Origin: Candida dubliniensis CD36
Lineage: Eukaryota > Ascomycota > Pichiomycetes > Serinales > Debaryomycetaceae
Direction: 5' to 3'
Assembly (NCBI RefSeq): GCF_000026945.1
Contig: NC_012867.1
Coordinates: 2,203,511 to 2,267,510 of the forward strand
DNA length: 64,000 nt
Shown here: positions 50,153 to 60,225 of the stretch, one piece after another
Layout of the letters: each line of letters opens with the position of its first letter
How positions within the stretch are numbered: position 1 is the stretch's first letter
Notes under the pieces: model-generated
Seen by the model: only the letters and a program-made list of their open reading frames with translations
Told to the model about the DNA's origin: nothing
Database searches by the model: none
Translations under genes and position numbers: made by a program

Positions 50153-51220
50153 TCAATTACCAAACTGGTTTAAGAAACTATCCACATCAAACTCTTCATT
50201 ATCGTTGAAGGTGTTGGCGTCATCAAGCAAGTTCATATTCAAGCCGGCTAATATCAGTTCGTCGTTGTCCAAAATATTGTTCAAGTCGAGACTGGCGCTG
50301 TCGGTTCCCATTGGGGTGTCGTCAATGGTTTGAGTTTGTAAGGCGTTTGGGGAGGCCTGGATGGGGTTGTCCAATCCTAGATCCTCGTAGTTCATAGATG
50401 ACAACATGTCTTCGTCAATGGTTTCGTCGGCATCGGGAATATCAATTCCAAGAAAATCATCAAAATTGTCAAACTTTTGTTTTTCCTCTCTTGCTCGTGC
50501 TGCTGCTCTTGCTTCCTCTTCAGCCTTCTTTTTCAATGCTTCCTTCTCTCTCTTTTCTCGTTCCATGGCTGCTTTTGTTTTTGCAGCTACTTCTTTCATT
50601 TTTTCAATTGCCACTGCTCTTGCTTGTTCTTCTCTTGCTCGTGTAGCAGCTTTGGCTTGTTCTTCTCTTGCTTTTGCTGCAGCTTTGGTTTCCTCCTCTC
50701 TTGCTTTTGCTGCAGCTTTGGCTTGTTCTTCTTTTACTTTTGCAGCAGCTTTAGCTTGTTCTTCTTTTACTTTTGCTGCAGCTTTAGCTTGTTCTTCTTT
50801 TACTTTTGCAGCAGCTTTTTCTTCCTTCTCTCTTGCTTTTGCAGCAGCTTTTGCTTCCTTCTCTGCCTTCTTCTTTGCTTTCATCTCTTTTTTCAATCGT
50901 TTAGCTTCTGCATCCCTTTTTTGTCTTTCTCCGTCTTCCTTTATTTTCAACTCCTCGAGTTTTTGTTTGTTTTCAATCATAACGGCAACACACCACTTTG
51001 CATCGTTAAACTTCGAAACGGTCTGGTCTAAGATATCATTAAACTTTTGAATGTTGTCGTTTAGTTGTTGCACAATCGATTGTTGGATGAGTTCATTGTT
51101 GGGTCCAGCTATCAAATTGCTTTGCTCTCTGTTATGGTTGATTATCTCAAACATGAACCCTGCAGACTTTAATATATCGTCGAGGGCGTCCTCTAGTTTT
51201 ATTTGTAAATTGGCTGACAT
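50153..51220 (-). CDS. MED2: Mediator tail subunit Med2 / TLO family
   Basis: Mediator subunit of the CTG-clade Med2 type, the family that expanded as the telomere-associated TLO genes of C. albicans. The Med2 domain spans residues 1 to ~90: MSANLQIKLEDALDDILKSAGFMFEI, NREQSNLIAGPNNELIQQSI and FNDILDQTVSKFNDAKWCVAVMIE. A long charged helix rich in Ala/Glu/Lys (about 100-250) is built from an 11-residue repeat, AKAAAKVKEEQ and variants. The C terminus is acidic and hydrophobic (DFLGIDIPDADE, LNMNLLDDANTFNDNEEFDVDSFL), like an activation domain. 355 residues from the ATG at 51220; an upstream ATG at 51247 would add nine. It is the last intact recognised gene before the telomere. Confidence 0.9.
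   Translation of the reverse strand: MSANLQIKLEDALDDILKSAGFMFEIINHNREQSNLIAGPNNELIQQSIVQQLNDNIQKFNDILDQTVSKFNDAKWCVAVMIENKQKLEELKIKEDGERQKRDAEAKRLKKEMKAKKKAEKEAKAAAKAREKEEKAAAKVKEEQAKAAAKVKEEQAKAAAKVKEEQAKAAAKAREEETKAAAKAREEQAKAATRAREEQARAVAIEKMKEVAAKTKAAMEREKREKEALKKKAEEEARAAARAREEKQKFDNFDDFLGIDIPDADETIDEDMLSSMNYEDLGLDNPIQASPNALQTQTIDDTPMGTDSASLDLNNILDNDELILAGLNMNLLDDANTFNDNEEFDVDSFLNQFGN
50600..50850. repeat. 33-bp minisatellite inside MED2/TLO
   Basis: A 33-bp unit is repeated three times almost perfectly at about 50720-50820, flanked by more diverged copies. Each encodes 11 residues of the Ala/Lys/Glu helix. Copies differ mainly at silent positions (GCAGCAGCT/GCTGCAGCT). Such arrays change length easily. 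Confidence 0.85.
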
Positions 51221-52301
51221 GGCTGGCGGGAAACGTTGTAATAACAAACTAATATGTAGAGTCTAAACCTATAGCTTGTTGGAATGGATTAATTAAAAAT
51301 AAAATACATGGGCAATATTGGAATCGGCTGAGAGTAAGTCTTAGGGTATATGTGGGCGGCTGGCCATGCACGACCTGCAACCTCAGGTGATTCTATGACA
51401 AGGAGTTTAAAAAACTTTAATGAGCTTCCAGAAGAAAGACTATTAGAAGGTGCAATCTTTTACGAAACATTTAGCCAGAAGTTATTTTCAGGAACAGTTT
51501 ATAAAGCTAAGCCACGTTGTGTTTAATAAGAGAGTTGGTGAACAACTAGGATGGATAAATTGTTACACGTAACAACTTCAGGGTCCAGTTCCGCACCACA
51601 AATTTCTGCTTGAGAAAAAAGGAATTCTTTCTTTTTAGGGAGTCAGGTTCCGTTTGGCTATCATAAACCGGGTTACGTGTATTCAGCTTTTGGCATAGAT
51701 ATTACTGTCAGTGTTCATAAATCCTTGAGCAACAATGGAGAGGTCTAAGAGATTACGGATACTGGATTTCCCATCATCTGGTATTCGTTGATCTCTGTGT
51801 GTTTTAATTTCACAAGATTTTACATCTGAGTGAGATATTACTAACTGTGCATAGGTGTAGCACTAGGTTATAATAAGATGTTGTTTATTGTTATATCAGA
51901 TTTACTGTAGATGGCCAGGTGTTGCCAGATTTTCCTCCAAGGTTTAGCTAAAATCTCGACCAAAAAATGTTGGAACAACCCAAAGCTGCAAATATCAACA
52001 AAGAGACGTAAGTGGTCGAGTTTTCTCATAAATGCTACGTCTAACAGTAAAGCACCAGAATGTTGTACAGGATTGATCAGCAGCTGAAATTCGGTATAAT
52101 CAACGTATGTATTGCAGTTAAAAAACTCTACTCTAAATGGTCTCTCTGTAAACTTCAAAGCATCTGTAACTGTGTTGCACCCGTACGGTATGCCGATTGG
52201 TGTGTGCACGACACAGCCAATATAAAAAGAGAAAACGAACAACGAAAAAAAAAAAAAAAAGACCAACAACAACAACTACTCTTCACCAGAAGGGGGCCCA
52301 G
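51221..52301. other. Subtelomeric region between MED2/TLO and the Gag remnant
   Basis: About 1.1 kb without a gene I can support. A minus-strand frame of 135 codons (51868-52275) opens with a poly-Leu/Phe run read from an A16 homopolymer and has no recognisable domain. TGCACGACCTGCA at 51366-51378 and TCAGGTGATTC at 51384-51394 resemble words in the DFM1-SMD1 intergenic region. It may include the downstream part and LTR of the degenerate retroelement, but no LTR ends could be fixed. Confidence 0.3.
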
Positions 52302-53520
52302 TCATGGGCAAACACCTTTCAAAGAGTAACTACCAAGACAACTTATTATTGTTATCCCAGAATTGAATTTCTGAAAGTCACGAGCTTCCTGCTCACGGGT
52401 TTGATTGATGCCTTGTGCTGTTTGCTGTTCATGTCTACTAGCAAATTGATTGAGAGTTTCCATAGTCGTTGTATGACGGTGGGCGTGGGTGAGAATAGTC
52501 AATTCTGTTGACAGAAATATCGAGATTGGGGGATGATGGAAAAGGGGCGTCCAGGAAGATGGACTGTAATTGAGAGAAGAATGAAGATAGATCTTTCGAT
52601 TCTTGCAACGAAGACGGTTGAAGCATGTACTTTAATTTCTTTTCAAGATGGCCATAGACAATATTCCTAATCACAATATATTTGTGGGGAAACTCTGCAA
52701 GTTTGGTGGCAGCGGTTTGTGCTTTGGTTAAGTAGCTACCGATGGGCTGTCCTGCTACTGGAGCGAGAGCGATGAAGTCTAACCATAAAGCACGATCAAT
52801 GGCAGGAAGGTCGCAGACTGTGGCAAACATAACAGCAATGTCATACCAGGTAAGTTCAATTCCAGAAGGTTTGCTAGCTTCTTGAGCCAAGAAGGCCTGC
52901 CCTAAATCACCGTTGAGGTAAGGATGAATATTCTGAGCCCAACGATTGTATGGTACACCTTGGGCAATAAAATGCCGTTGAATATTGAGCAACTTTTGAA
53001 TCTGTTGCTTGTCTTGAGTACCAGAAATGACGCAAGCCGATTGAAAGGAGGGGTTCTTTAAGATGTAACCCAGTGTTTTGGCCTGGATTTGGCGGTCTGC
53101 TGTTTCTGGGTCGAGGATAATATCCTTTAAATAGACACGAATGGTCTTTTCAATATCGACAATGGGCTTGTCTGCTGGCTGTTTCATTTGTTGATTTAAT
53201 TGTGCTAATTGCAACTTCATGGAATTAAATTCTTTGCTGAGATTTTGAATTTCCTTGATTTGATCAGCGACGACTTGGGAAGCATTGTCAGCAAAATTTT
53301 TAGTATCTTCTTCCAATTTGGCTTCCTTGTTAGCTGTTTCGTCTTCTTCATGTTTGAGTTGAACCATTTCGCCTTCTAATTGATCCTCGAGTTTCTGTTC
53401 TTCAGCATGGACAAACTCAGCGGTCTCCATTTGGTCCTTTTGGATTGCTTGAGCGATGGCATTAGCTAAGAAGTTCAGAACAGGGTCCTTTCGTCAAAAA
53501 CTTAATTGAATCCGGAGAAT
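52302..53520 (-). mobile_element. Degenerate retrotransposon Gag-like ORF
   Basis: The longest open part is 52438-53430 (330 codons). It has a Glu/Lys-rich coiled-coil N terminus (1-100), then a helical capsid-like region with the helix GQAFLAQE, ELTWYDIAVMFATVCDLP and IVIRNIVYGHLEKKLKYML, and a Ser/Pro-rich end. This layout suits Gag of an LTR retrotransposon; I did not recognise a zinc knuckle, protease or reverse transcriptase. The reading continues past both ends only by changing frame. Upstream, sequence encoding ADSPDSIKFL... joins after a one-base shift at about 53488. Downstream, a second frame (52302-52502) carries on with a Gln/Arg-rich sequence. I read it as a decayed, pol-less remnant; a host gene of gag origin is an alternative. 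Confidence 0.55.
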
Positions 53521-53885
53521 CTGCCAACGAGCGGTAAAAACAATAAATGGAATAAACAAAGTAAATGATTAGAACTATTTCGAAGACTAAAACAATGAGA
53601 TGGAACAATGGATAATATTGTCCTAAGGGATCTCCGAAATATAGAATATCAACGTTTGGTACGTGGAAAAGTGGGAATGAAAAAATCGATTTTTTCTGAT
53701 GTTTCGATACTTCTTTCTGAGACCGTAGGAAACACTTCTACATCGTAGGAGGGTGTAGTTTGTATAGTTCAATAACTCTTAGGAACAAACTGTTAAGGAT
53801 TACAAAGGTTATAATCGAAAATATATATTGAAGTATGAATTGTTGTTGAAAGAAAACATATATAAAACTATATAAAAATAACCAT
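53521..53885. other. AT-rich flank right of the Gag remnant, possible LTR
   Basis: About 365 bases with no gene. On the minus strand it would lie 5' of gag, where the LTR is expected. Its right end holds ATTTTTATATAGTTTTATAT (minus strand, about 53862-53882), nearly identical to a piece at about 46.59 kb. LTR boundaries, primer-binding site and target duplication could not be defined. Confidence 0.3.
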
Positions 53886-54880
53886 CTACCCGCGCATTTT
53901 TGACCACATGTGCTAACAAAGTTTGTTAGGTTGACCACATGTTTTTTTCTTGACCACATTTCTTGACCACATGTTTGTTAGCACTTATAATTTGCCCAAT
54001 TTTAGTGGTAGCGCAAAAATAAGGGTACCATATGAATCTACATAACCCAGGGAGATAAACTATATAGTTTTTAGGTTTATAACTTTACTATACACTGAGT
54101 TGTTGTCGAACAGAAAAAGGTCAAAAATTCAGGGGCAACAGAAAAAATGATTTTTTTGCGCGCACGACCCGAAAAATCAGAATTTTTTGAAAAACAGCGA
54201 TTTTTGGTCATTTTTGGAAGAGCACAGGAAAAGCAGTACAAGAGGTGGTAAACTGATAGTTGGTAGAGTGCTAGCTAGGTCAATGAATTTGTGGTTGGAA
54301 AATGAACCATTGTTATACCCTTTTTGTGTGGCAAGTTATTAATGATTTTCTTTGACCACATGTTTTTAGGTAGCGCCGAGTTTTGACCACATTTTTTTTC
54401 TCTGGTTGACCACATTTTGGGTAGCGCCAAAGAGCGCAGATTTGAAGGCCCACTGATTTTTTGACCGCAAGTTTGACCGCACGTATTCTTTGACCACAGG
54501 TTTTTTGAGCACTGATTTTTTCTTTGACCACAGGTTTTCTTTGAGCACATCTTTGGTAGCACTATTTTTGACCACACATTTTGTTTGAGCACTGATTTTT
54601 TTTTGACCACAGGTTTTTTCTATGACCACAGATTTTTTCTTTGACCGCAGGTTTTTTCTTTGAGCACTGGTTTTCTTTGAGCACTGGTTTTTTTTGACCG
54701 CAGATTTGACCGCACATATTCTTTGAGCACTGGTTTTCTTTGACCGCAGATTTGACCACTGATTTTCTTTGACCACAGGTTTTTTTTGAGCACATTTTTG
54801 GTAGCACTTTCTTTGAGCACTGATTCTCTTTGAGCACACATTTTTTTTGAGCACACATTTTTCTTTGACCATCTACCGCT
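53886..54880. repeat. Subtelomeric tandem duplication, copy A, with GACCACA array
   Basis: The first ~540 bases (53886-54430) recur at an offset of 993 bases as copy B with only scattered differences. Shared pieces include GTTTGTTAGCACTTATAAT, GGTAGCGCAAAAATAAGGG, the palindrome AAACTATATAGTTT and ACTGAGTTGTTGTCGAACAG. The rest (about 54385-54870) is an array of some 30 short words, GACCACA, GAGCACT/A and GACCGCA, spaced 11-20 bases apart by T-rich spacers. Apparent open frames on the minus strand, rich in Cys-Gly-Gln and Ser-Lys, are by-products of the repeat and not genes. Confidence 0.9.
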
Positions 54881-55690
54881 ACCCGCGCATTTTTGACCAC
54901 ATGTGCTAACAAAGTTTGTTAGCTTGACCACATGTTTTTTTCTTGACCACATTTCTTGACCACATGTTTGTTAGCACTTATAATTTGCCCAATTTTAGTG
55001 GTAGCGCAAAAATAAGGGTACCATATGAATCTACATAACCCAGGGAGATAAACTATATAGTTTTTAGGTTTATAACTTTACTATACACTGAGTTGTTGTC
55101 GAACAGAAAAAGGTCAAAAATTCAGGGGCAAGAGAAAAAATGATTTTTTTGCGCGCACGACCCGAAAAATCAGAATTTTTTGAAAAACAGCGATTTTTGG
55201 TCAATTTTGGAAGAGCACAGGAAGGGCAGAACAAGAGGTGGTGAATTGATAGCTGGTAGAGTGCTAGCTAGGTCAATGAATTTGTGGTTGAAAAACAAAC
55301 CATAATTGCACCTTGTTTGTGAGGCATGTTATTAATGATTTTCTTTGACCACATGTTTTTAGGTAGCGCCGAGTTTTGACCACATTTTTTTTCTCTGGTT
55401 GACCACATTTTGGGTAGCGCCAAAGAGCGCAGATTTGAAGGGCACTGATTTTTTGACCACAGGTTTGACCGCACATATTTTTTGAGCACAGGTTTTCTTT
55501 GAGCACACATTTTGTTTGACCGCAGATTTTTGACCACACATTTTTCTTTGAGCGCTGATTTTTCTTTGACCACACATTTTCTTTGACCGCAGATTTTTTC
55601 TATGAGCACTGATTTTTTCTTTGACCACACATATTCTTTGACCACAGATTTTGTTTGACCACTGATTTTTGACCACACATTTTTTCTTTG
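54881..55690. repeat. Subtelomeric tandem duplication, copy B, with GACCACA array
   Basis: Second copy of the ~1-kb unit. The leading 540 bases match copy A closely; the word array (about 55370-55690) is shorter than in A. The array stops abruptly at about 55690, where a plus-strand reading frame with ordinary protein-like composition begins. The two arrays differ in order of words, so they have evolved by unequal exchange or slippage since duplication. Confidence 0.9.
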
Positions 55691-56630
55691 ACCATACTAC
55701 TAAAGAAATTTATGAAATTTTAGAAGAGGACGAATATGAAGACAGTGATGAAGAGTTTGAAGAAGTTGTCGAAGAAGAGGTACTGGTCATTGAGCCAGAA
55801 ACAGCAAGAGAGATGTTGTACAATCTTCATGTTTCAGATAAATTTTTTAGACTTGGTCCTCATACATTATATTACTACGGTTTGATCATTGAGGAAAGCA
55901 AATAAAGTCATACAATGTAGTAAAAAATAAAAAGATTATACAAAGTTTGGGTGACAACCCGTTGACCAAATTGGACAAGAATATCAGGCTCCATAACACC
56001 GACTTGTTTAAAATTGTCCAACCGAAAACCATGGAGGTTGATAGCGTTGAGGTTATGGGGACAAAAGTTTCGCTTGGTAATCAAAAGTACATCATTGTAT
56101 ATGCGTCCAAGGTTGCTGTTACGGGAACTAATTTCAGTATGAAACCTAATTTTGGTGACCGTGGTTTGCTGTCTCGAGGGTCTGTTATTCAACAGCATTT
56201 TGGTGATGTTATTTTTGGTGAAGAGTTGTATGCCAATGAAGTCACAACTGGTTTGGCTGATCAAGGAACTAAAGTTTTCAAGTATCTTTATGAAAAAATC
56301 AAAAATGATCCAATAGTCGCATCATACACCGGTTCGAGTGTTGCGTTTAGAGATGGTACCGATCGTTTTATAAGAAGAATACAATTGAACACACTTTCCC
56401 GGTATGCGACATTATTTGGCAAATTTTTGTCCTTATTAAATGCCAGTGGAACGTTGGAGCACTGCAAAGATGTTCAAGAACGGTTTACTGTTGATTGTTA
56501 TCAGAGTACTGAGTTGTTGGCTGAAGATATTACCAAGTTTATCAAAGACCAGTGTTGGCACTACTTTGTTTCGAGTATTAATCCCTTTGGTTTTATTCAA
56601 TTTCAAGACAAACAATTATTAGTTATATGA
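55691..56630 (+). pseudogene. Unrecognised subtelomeric gene, 5'-truncated and frameshifted
   Basis: Two plus-strand frames that look like one ancestral gene. The first (to the stop at 55903-55905) comes straight out of the GACCACA array with no ATG and encodes an acidic stretch (EEDEYEDSDEEFEE) then LHVSDKFFRLGPHTLYYYGLII. The second, in another frame, is open from 55893 to 56630; its first ATG is at 56031, giving 199 residues. It is well balanced in composition and contains GTKVSLGNQKYIIVYASKVAVTG, NFGDRGLLSRGSVIQQHFGD and a hydrophobic end QDKQLLVI. The frames overlap at 55893-55905, so one shift would join them. I recognise no family. A functional short protein from 56031 cannot be excluded. 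Confidence 0.5.
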
Positions 56631-56737
56631 CCACGATACTCGATGCACTCAAATATCTTATTAAAATGAGTTTATACTTGATTTTAAAAAGGGAAGAATT
56701 TGAAGCATTTGCAAACTGTCCATACGTATGGAAACGT

Positions 56738-57085
56738 GATTTGGGAACTACAAAATTTTTTTTTGGTGCGAATTTTGTTAGTGCGCGATTTGGGAATTAC
56801 AAGGAATTTTGGGAATTACAAATGGGAATTACAAAGATTTACCAGAACAAAAAGTACCAGTTCTGAGGAGGTGTGGAGGTGTGTGTAGGTGATTTTGGTG
56901 TGTAGAAATTCAATGCACTTGGTTTGAGAGTGATCGGAGCAGTGTGTGTAGAGATATGAACAGAAATAGATTTTTTTGGGAATTACAAAAACATGGTCAT
57001 TTGTATGGGAAAAACATGTCGCGCGACTTTTTTTGTAATTCCCAGAATGTCGTGTCTAGCTTTCAGAGTGGTTTTTGTAATTCCC
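56738..57085. repeat. GGGAATTACAAA repeats in both orientations
   Basis: At least six copies of TTGGGAATTACAAA or close variants: 56741, 56788, 56809, 56824 and 56978 on the plus strand, and two inverted copies (TTTTTGTAATTCCC) at about 57028 and 57072. They frame short AT-rich spacers. Separate from the GACCACA family. Confidence 0.75.
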
Positions 57086-58370
57086 GGATTTAAGGGAGGG
57101 CAAAAAATGGGGATAAATCCGGACGAGAAAAAAGATTTGGGCTCAACTTGACAAAAAATCCGAGAGAAAAGTTATTTGAGGTTGAGGGTTGGGTTGAAAT
57201 CTGTTAGCAAAATTAAACAAAGAATCACTGAACAATAAACAATGAAGATTAGAAGTGATATCAGAGAAGAAGAAAAGCAAAACAATTAACAAGAAGAGTC
57301 AATGGAACGTTGGTTTTTAAAAGTTTCAGGATTTGTGCAAGTAAAAACGGCGAAAAGAGGAGAAGTTTATAAAAGTAAAGGTATCTGCTATGACCTGTTG
57401 CTGTACAATGGTGGGTATTAAGGGAGGGCAATCTATAAGCAGATGTTAGTACTGGTTAGTACTTTTTAATGTCACACAACAACTCTTTTGCAACATGACG
57501 CGTAAAAAAAAGGGTTCCGGATTTTTGTAGATCTGTAAACAACAAACAACTATGAGTGATACCGAATTTGAGTATAACTTTAAAGGAGTTCAGAGGCTGA
57601 GCCAGGAGAGATGGGACGGTTAAAGTTGGGTAGCTAGGTCAATTAAGATGGGTTTTGTAGAATATTGTGTGTGGTTCGCTCTTTTTCACTGAGTTATTAC
57701 GGCGTCAGAAAACAAGGTGGCAGGAGAAACAACAAAGGGTTATAGTGCAAGGATTAACGACTAGTGTCTTGATTGAGTAGTATGTGAACTATATAAATTG
57801 TGCTACTTAAATAGTCTCAAGAGCAGATATGTATGATGCAACGTGATATCAGCTACAATGACTATGGTGCGTGTTATCATAATAAGCTATTGGTGAGAGC
57901 ATGTCTACTAGCTAACATGTAGAGCTATTTAGAGCAGATCAGAGCTGGGACTAGCAGAGTATTTTATTGATGTTGTAAGAATTTAGGTTCATTTTTACAA
58001 GAATGTTGACTTAAAAAAGATCAAAGGGGATTTTTTCTTCTGTGGGAAATCTCTTGAGGGTTTATTTAGACAGAAAACAATGTTTATTTAAGCTAGAACA
58101 TTTTTTTCCGGATTAGGAAACGACTCTCCCGGTTGTCTAATTCGCGAGTCGACGAGCATTTACAGCTGGCAAAAAAAAAAAAAAAATGACAACAATCAAC
58201 TAATACTCTTATTTTCTTTGTCACTTCACTATCACAGGCATGATAAAGCTACTACTGATATGAAAATGGAGAAACGGAATACATGAAACTTTGAAATAAA
58301 GCAGAACTGATATTAGCTAGGAATGCTGGATTCTGAAATGGTTTAGCAAGGATGGAACTTATTGGCAATG
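57086..58370. other. Subtelomeric region without recognised content
   Basis: About 1.3 kb with many stops in all frames and no domain. GGGAGGGCAA occurs twice (57106, 57421). An A15 run lies at 58172. No RNA gene was recognised. Confidence 0.4.
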
Positions 58371-58371
58371 T

Positions 58372-59243
58372 TCAAACTCAAATCTAACACAATTGGCTTA
58401 ATCTAAGATGGTCTGAAATTGCACATCTGGGGGGAGAGACAGTAATATTTGTTACTACAAGAAGTGTTACTATCAGAACATGATCGGTCAAGACAAGAAA
58501 AAGAATTGTACTATTCATTGTTGAGAAAAAGATAGAATGTTTTTTTTTAAGGAAAGACAGTTTCAATTGATTCAATGGGTATATCTCAGTGTTCTGGAAT
58601 AGATTGGCAGAGGACTCGACAATTGAAACAAACAACGTCCGGGAAGAATAGACAAGACAATCACACAGGAGAGTAGTAATAACTTCTTGTTGCATATACT
58701 TCAATTCTTTGGTTCAAATGTCAATCAAAATTGTCAGTCTGGTAATGTTCAGTGTCAAACTAATCTGGGATCTAATGCAATTGGCTTAATCAAAGCACAT
58801 GTGGAGGGAAATGCAGTCATATTTGCAAGAATTTGAAGTGTTATCGATTTCGTGGCTAGCCAGGGAATATACGAGAAGAAGTTGTATTATGCATTATGCA
58901 TTGTTGAGAAATAGACAAAATGCTCTTTTTCAAGGAAAGCACTTTCAATAGATTCAATGGCAATATTGCAGTGTTCAGAAACAGATTGGCAGAAGATTTG
59001 ACAATTAAAAGAAACAACGTCCGGGAAGAATAGACAAGACAATCACACAGGCATGAATTTGGTGCACTTGCTTAAATTCAATGGCTATATCTCAGTGTTC
59101 CGGAATAGATTGGCAGAATATTAGAAAATTGGAAAAGACATCATTCAGCAAAAATAGACAATCACACAGGAGAGTAGTAATAACTTCTTGTTGCATCTAC
59201 TTCAATTCTTTGGTTGAAATGTGAATCAAATTTGTCAGTTTGT
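58372..59243. repeat. Diverged ~390-bp tandem repeat, about 2.4 copies
   Basis: Two full units (about 58382-58770 and 58771-59053, the second shortened) and a third partial unit (about 59067-59243). Shared landmarks are CAATTGGCTTAATC, ATTGTTGAGAAA, AGTGTTC(T/C)GGAATAGATTGGCAG, AACAACGTCCGGGAAGAATAGAC and AGAGTAGTAATAACTTCTTG. Identity varies along the unit, with insertions. Confidence 0.8.
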
Positions 59244-59589
59244 TAAATCAACATCACAATTCATGGAGAAGTCGAGGAAACTGTTAAACTTGTCATAATT
59301 CAAAAATTGATAACAAGAGAAATGATTAATAGAGAAGAATATGACAATGAAATTGGGAAGAGTGAAAGAGTAGGAAGTTATTGACAATGAGACACAATTA
59401 CGAGCAGAACTCACGGAGCATAAATTGGAGTCTAGGTTAACTGCTCTCAAGCTATAAGGGATCTGTAACTGAAATAGTATTGGTAACTGAAATATATCTG
59501 ATTTTTCTAAACAAACAACAGTATTTGATCTGTGAACTCAAAAATAAACAAACTCCGTGAACTCAAAAATGAACAACTAAATTTGATTC

Positions 59590-60225
59590 TTTTGTGAATT
59601 AAAATAAATAAACAATTTGTTTATCAACCTGGAAGTAAATAAACAACTCAGTTAGTCTCTGAAGCTCAACATAGATTTACTGCTCTAGACGTTCTCTCTA
59701 AATCTATATTGCATCTCTAACTGTATTGTATCCGGTTCTTATGTGACTAAACGAGCAACAGTATTCTGTCTATGAATAACTAAATTTGATTCTTCTCTGA
59801 ATTAAAATAAACAACTCTATTTGTCTCTCGACTTGATCACAAATTAACTGCTCTCTCTAAATCTATACTGTATCTCTAACTGTATTGTAGCTGATTCTTT
59901 TGCGACTAAACAAACAACAGAATTCTGTCTGTGATCTTAACAATGAACAACTGATTCTTCTCTGAATTAAAATAAACAACTCTATTTGTCTCTCAACTTG
60001 ATCACAAATTAACTGCTCTCTCTAAATCTATAATGTATCTCTAACTGTATTGTATCCGATTGTTCTCTGACTAGACAAACAACTCTATTTGATCTGTGAT
60101 CAATTCTATCTGTTAACATAAAAATGAATTCGATTCTTTTGTGATTTAAAACAAAGAACTATGATTTGTCTCTCAAGCTCAACACAAATTCACTACTGTA
60201 AACGTTCTTTCTAAATCTATTCTGC
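59590..60225. repeat. Diverged ~160-bp tandem repeat, about 4 copies
   Basis: Copies share CTCTCTAAATCTATA, ATCTCTAACTGTATTGTA, GATTCTTCTCTGAATTAAAATAAACAA and ACTCTATTTGTCTCTC. The CTAAATCTAT word occurs near 59696, 59857, 60022 and 60209, a spacing of about 160-190. AT-rich and non-coding. Confidence 0.8.

Noticed and set aside
50406..51050. Plus-strand frames of 184 and 214 codons opposite MED2/TLO
   Set aside because: Antisense readings of the Ala/Lys/Glu repeat (poly Phe-Cys-Ser); the minus-strand Med2 domain is clear.
51541..51660. Possible tRNA-like sequence near GGGTCCAGTTCCGCACC and AGTCAGGTTCCG
   Set aside because: No acceptor stem, D-arm or consistent T-loop could be folded by eye.
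51868..52275. Minus-strand frame of 135 codons left of the Gag remnant, possibly a pol fragment
   Set aside because: It opens in a homopolymer-encoded Leu/Phe run and shows no reverse transcriptase, RNase H or integrase motif.
54275..54952. Several overlapping minus-strand frames of 70-170 codons rich in Cys, Gly, Gln, Lys and Ser
   Set aside because: They read the GACCACA/GAGCACT word array and occur in several frames at once and again in copy B. This is a repeat artefact without start context or domain.
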